In this document: piece by piece, positions 5,202 to 6,361 of the stretch
Numbering within the stretch: position 1 is the first letter of the stretch
Layout of the letters: each line of letters begins with the position of its first letter
Assembly: GCA_015660155.1 (NCBI GenBank)
Contig: DQLO01000158.1
Span: 1 to 6,361 of the forward strand
Source: Verrucomicrobiota bacterium
Lineage (GTDB): Bacteria > Verrucomicrobiota > Verrucomicrobiia > Limisphaerales > UBA1100
Direction of reading: 5' to 3'
Length of the DNA stretch: 6,361 nt
Notes under the pieces: generated by a model
What the model saw: only the letters and a program-made list of their open reading frames with translations
The model's database searches: none
Told to the model about the DNA's origin: nothing
Program-made: the position numbers and the translations under genes

Positions 5202-5954
5202 CTAGAGAAACTGCTTGCGATATTGCAGCGGGGTGAGTCCCATCGTTTTCTTGAATTGCACGGTGAAAGAACTTTGATCGTAGAAGCCGAGTTCTATCGC
5301 GATTTCGCCAATGGGCATTTTTTGTTTGCTGAGCAGGTCGCAAGATTCATGGATTCGCATTTTGATGATGTACTGCTGCGGCGTAAGGTTGAAGTAGCTC
5401 TGGAACTTGCGTTCGAACTGACGGAGTGAGATCTGGCACAGCTTGGCCAGATCGCGGATGATGAGCTTCTCTCGAAAATGCGCGTGGATATGGTTCATGG
5501 CCCTACCTAATCCTTGTTCATTTGAGAAGGTCTGATGGCGTTGATGGTAGTCCTGAATAATGCCCATTACGCCGAGCACTTTGCCATCGTGCGACAGGAT
5601 GGGATACTTGCTGGTAAGAAACCACGAGGGGATGCCCTGGCGGTTTAGAAAAATCTCCACGATCTTGGTGGCCGGCTCGCGGCTTTTCATGATTTGCAGG
5701 TCATCACGGCGGAATTTTTCCGCCAATCGGCGTGGCAACAAATCAAAGTCCGTATGGCCGATCAACTCTGCTTCGGTTCTAAATTCATACAACTTAACCA
5801 GATACTGATTGGCCGCCAAGAGCACCCCTTCGCGATCCTTGGCAAAAAAGGAGACATGCTCAATGCAGTCGAAAAGATGATAGACAGGGGTGGTTGAACT
5901 GAGCGCGCTTAACAAAGCGCGACGCCTTTTTTGAACTTCTTTCGTGCTTTTCAT
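5202..5954 (-). CDS. AraC-family regulator with N-terminal PAS domain
   Basis: The chosen start gives 250 residues. Residues about 25-138 form a PAS sensor: HVSFFAKDREGVLLAANQYL (33-52), ELIGHTDFDLLP (63-74), and the closing strand VLGVMGIIQDYHQRH (126-140). Residues about 150-250 are the AraC DNA-binding domain with both helix-turn-helix units (IIRDLAKLCQISLRQFERKF at 165-184; IGEIAIELGFYDQSSFTVQF at 215-234) and the ending GLTPLQYRKQF. PAS domains sense small ligands, redox state or haem; no cofactor can be assigned. Start: the frame opens back to a TTG at 6063-6065, but that shares a base with the ATG of the divergent gene, and an ATG at 5979-5981 abuts the best -10 candidate. The ATG at 5952-5954 has GAGGG upstream (spacing about 11) and begins at MKSTKEVQKRR, a normal N-terminus, so it is preferred. 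It is divergent from the 6065 gene and is followed by the cytochrome operon; either may be its target. Confidence 0.86.
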   Translation of the reverse strand: MKSTKEVQKRRRALLSALSSTTPVYHLFDCIEHVSFFAKDREGVLLAANQYLVKLYEFRTEAELIGHTDFDLLPRRLAEKFRRDDLQIMKSREPATKIVEIFLNRQGIPSWFLTSKYPILSHDGKVLGVMGIIQDYHQRHQTFSNEQGLGRAMNHIHAHFREKLIIRDLAKLCQISLRQFERKFQSYFNLTPQQYIIKMRIHESCDLLSKQKMPIGEIAIELGFYDQSSFTVQFKKTMGLTPLQYRKQFL

Positions 5955-5959
5955 GTTTA

Positions 5960-5968
5960 AAATTGCCC
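5960..5968. promoter_or_regulatory. Third AAATTGCC copy in the PAS-AraC leader
   Basis: AAATTGCCC here matches the site at 5100-5108 over nine bases. It sits between the best start codon of the PAS-AraC gene and its candidate -10, overlapping the GAGGG ribosome binding site on the minus strand, so a bound protein could give autoregulation. A chance match through the ribosome site cannot be excluded. Confidence 0.35.
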
Positions 5969-5981
5969 TCGCATGTCGCAT

Positions 5982-6010
5982 TAATAATAAAAAAGGCCGA
6001 AAGAATGCAA
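5982..6010 (-). promoter_or_regulatory. Candidate sigma-70-like promoter for the PAS-AraC gene
   Basis: On the minus strand TTGCAT (6005-6010) resembles a -35 box, and an AT-rich stretch at 5982-5989 offers TTATTA at 17 bp spacing or TATTAT at 15 bp. Transcription would begin around 5970-5977, leaving a short leader before the ATG at 5952-5954. The 110-bp divergent region 5955-6064 otherwise holds no gene. No equally good promoter is seen for the rightward gene. Confidence 0.35.
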
Positions 6011-6064
6011 GACAGATTTTCTGGAACGAGGTATGTTTTTTGCGTTCTACGAATAATAGATTCA

Positions 6065-6361
6065 ATGAAGTACTGGAGACAATTTATTGTGAGCATGCTG
6101 GCGTTGCCGATGGTGCTGGCGGCTCAGGAAATTTCCGATGCGGCGAAGGTGGAATTTTTCAGCCAAAAGATTTTTCCCATCCTCAAGGAGAATTGTTTCA
6201 AATGCCACGGAGCGAAGACGAAGTTGAAGGGGGGCTTTCGGATCACCAGTCGCGCGGGAATTCTGAAGGGGGGCGAGATTGGGCCGGCCATCAATCTGAA
6301 CGCGCCTGAGAAGAGTCTATTGCTCGCGATGCTCTCTTATAAGGATGAGGATCACGAGATG
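6065..6361 (+). CDS. N-terminus of exported PSCyt1 cytochrome protein, probably DUF1549/DUF1553 type (cut by window edge)
   Basis: 99 codons are open to the last base of the window with no stop, so the gene continues beyond it. Residues 1-20 are a Sec signal peptide (MKYWRQF, then a hydrophobic run ending LAA, with cleavage before QEIS). From residue 29 comes a planctomycete-type cytochrome domain: VEFFSQKIFPILKENCFKCH with the haem site CFKCH at 44-48, LKGGFRITSRAGILKGGEIG at 54-73, and the typical PEKSLLLAMLSYKDEDHEM at 81-99, just before where the usual MPP motif with the Met ligand should come. Proteins starting this way in this phylum are mostly large exported PSCyt1-PSD1 (DUF1549/DUF1553) proteins; that full architecture is inference from the first 99 residues. 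The ATG at 6065-6067 lacks a clear Shine-Dalgarno. It is divergent from the PAS-AraC gene, a common arrangement for a regulator and its target. Confidence 0.85.
   Translation, partial: MKYWRQFIVSMLALPMVLAAQEISDAAKVEFFSQKIFPILKENCFKCHGAKTKLKGGFRITSRAGILKGGEIGPAINLNAPEKSLLLAMLSYKDEDHEM

Noticed and set aside
4963..5343. 126-codon minus-strand frame across the gap between PAS-AraC and cytochrome genes
   Set aside because: It overlaps the ends of two well-supported genes in another frame and has no ribosome site or domain pattern; the gap is better explained as a terminator plus regulatory region.
5955..6065. Longer PAS-AraC protein from the TTG at 6065 or ATG at 5981
   Set aside because: The TTG shares a base with the divergent gene's ATG, and the extra N-terminus lies across the likely promoter; the ATG at 5981 abuts the -10 candidate.
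5944..6309. 121-codon plus-strand frame overlapping the right-edge gene
   Set aside because: The overlapping frame from 6065 has a signal peptide and CXXCH cytochrome domain, so this one is a shadow.
1..6361. Mobile element, CRISPR, tRNA or phage signature
   Set aside because: No transposase or integrase, no regularly spaced repeats, no cloverleaf-like sequence, and no target duplications were seen on either strand.

Overview
The window looks like chromosomal DNA from a Verrucomicrobiota-type bacterium, or a relative in the wider Planctomycetes-Verrucomicrobia group. The basis is family content: two cytochrome c domains of the 'planctomycete cytochrome' (PSCyt1) type, a formylglycine-generating enzyme (FGE) homologue carrying a lipoprotein signal, a small secreted Cys-rich protein resembling DUF6370, and two AraC-type one-component regulators. 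No species can be named from the sequence alone. I see no mobile element, CRISPR array, tRNA or rRNA. This looks like ordinary chromosomal gene content rather than a mobile island.

Layout: six genes read leftward (minus strand) and fill almost everything from 5954 down to 76; one gene reads rightward from 6065 and runs off the right edge. In transcription order on the minus strand they are: a PAS-AraC regulator (5202-5954); a three-gene run of membrane cytochrome with DUF2231-like helices (4091-5032), aldo/keto reductase homologue (2922-4088) and lipoprotein FGE (1766-2929); a PocR-domain AraC regulator (496-1566); and a small exported Cys-rich protein (76-414), closed by a strong intrinsic terminator at 6-33. 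The rightward gene begins with a signal peptide and a CXXCH domain and is probably the N-terminus of a large PSCyt1/DUF1549/DUF1553-type protein.

How the parts may work together: cytochrome, reductase homologue and FGE are tightly packed. The cytochrome stop overlaps an ATG run of the reductase, and the reductase stop overlaps the FGE ATG, so they are very probably co-transcribed and translationally coupled. The cytochrome C-terminal haem domain and the FGE lipoprotein would both sit on the outer face of the inner membrane or in the periplasm. The FGE keeps both active-site cysteines and could mature exported sulfatases encoded elsewhere. The reductase homologue has kept the Tyr and His of the AKR tetrad but appears to have lost the Asp and Lys, so its chemistry is doubtful.

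Regulation: the operon is flanked by two different AraC-type regulators. An 8-base motif, AAATTGCC, occurs as a direct repeat with 21-bp spacing upstream of the cytochrome gene and once more in the leader of the PAS-AraC gene. This suggests, without proving, that the PAS regulator controls both. A dense nest of inverted repeats lies between the FGE and PocR genes. No complete novel system is demonstrated here. The best candidates for follow-up are the degenerate AKR inside a cytochrome/FGE operon and the AAATTGCC operator candidate.
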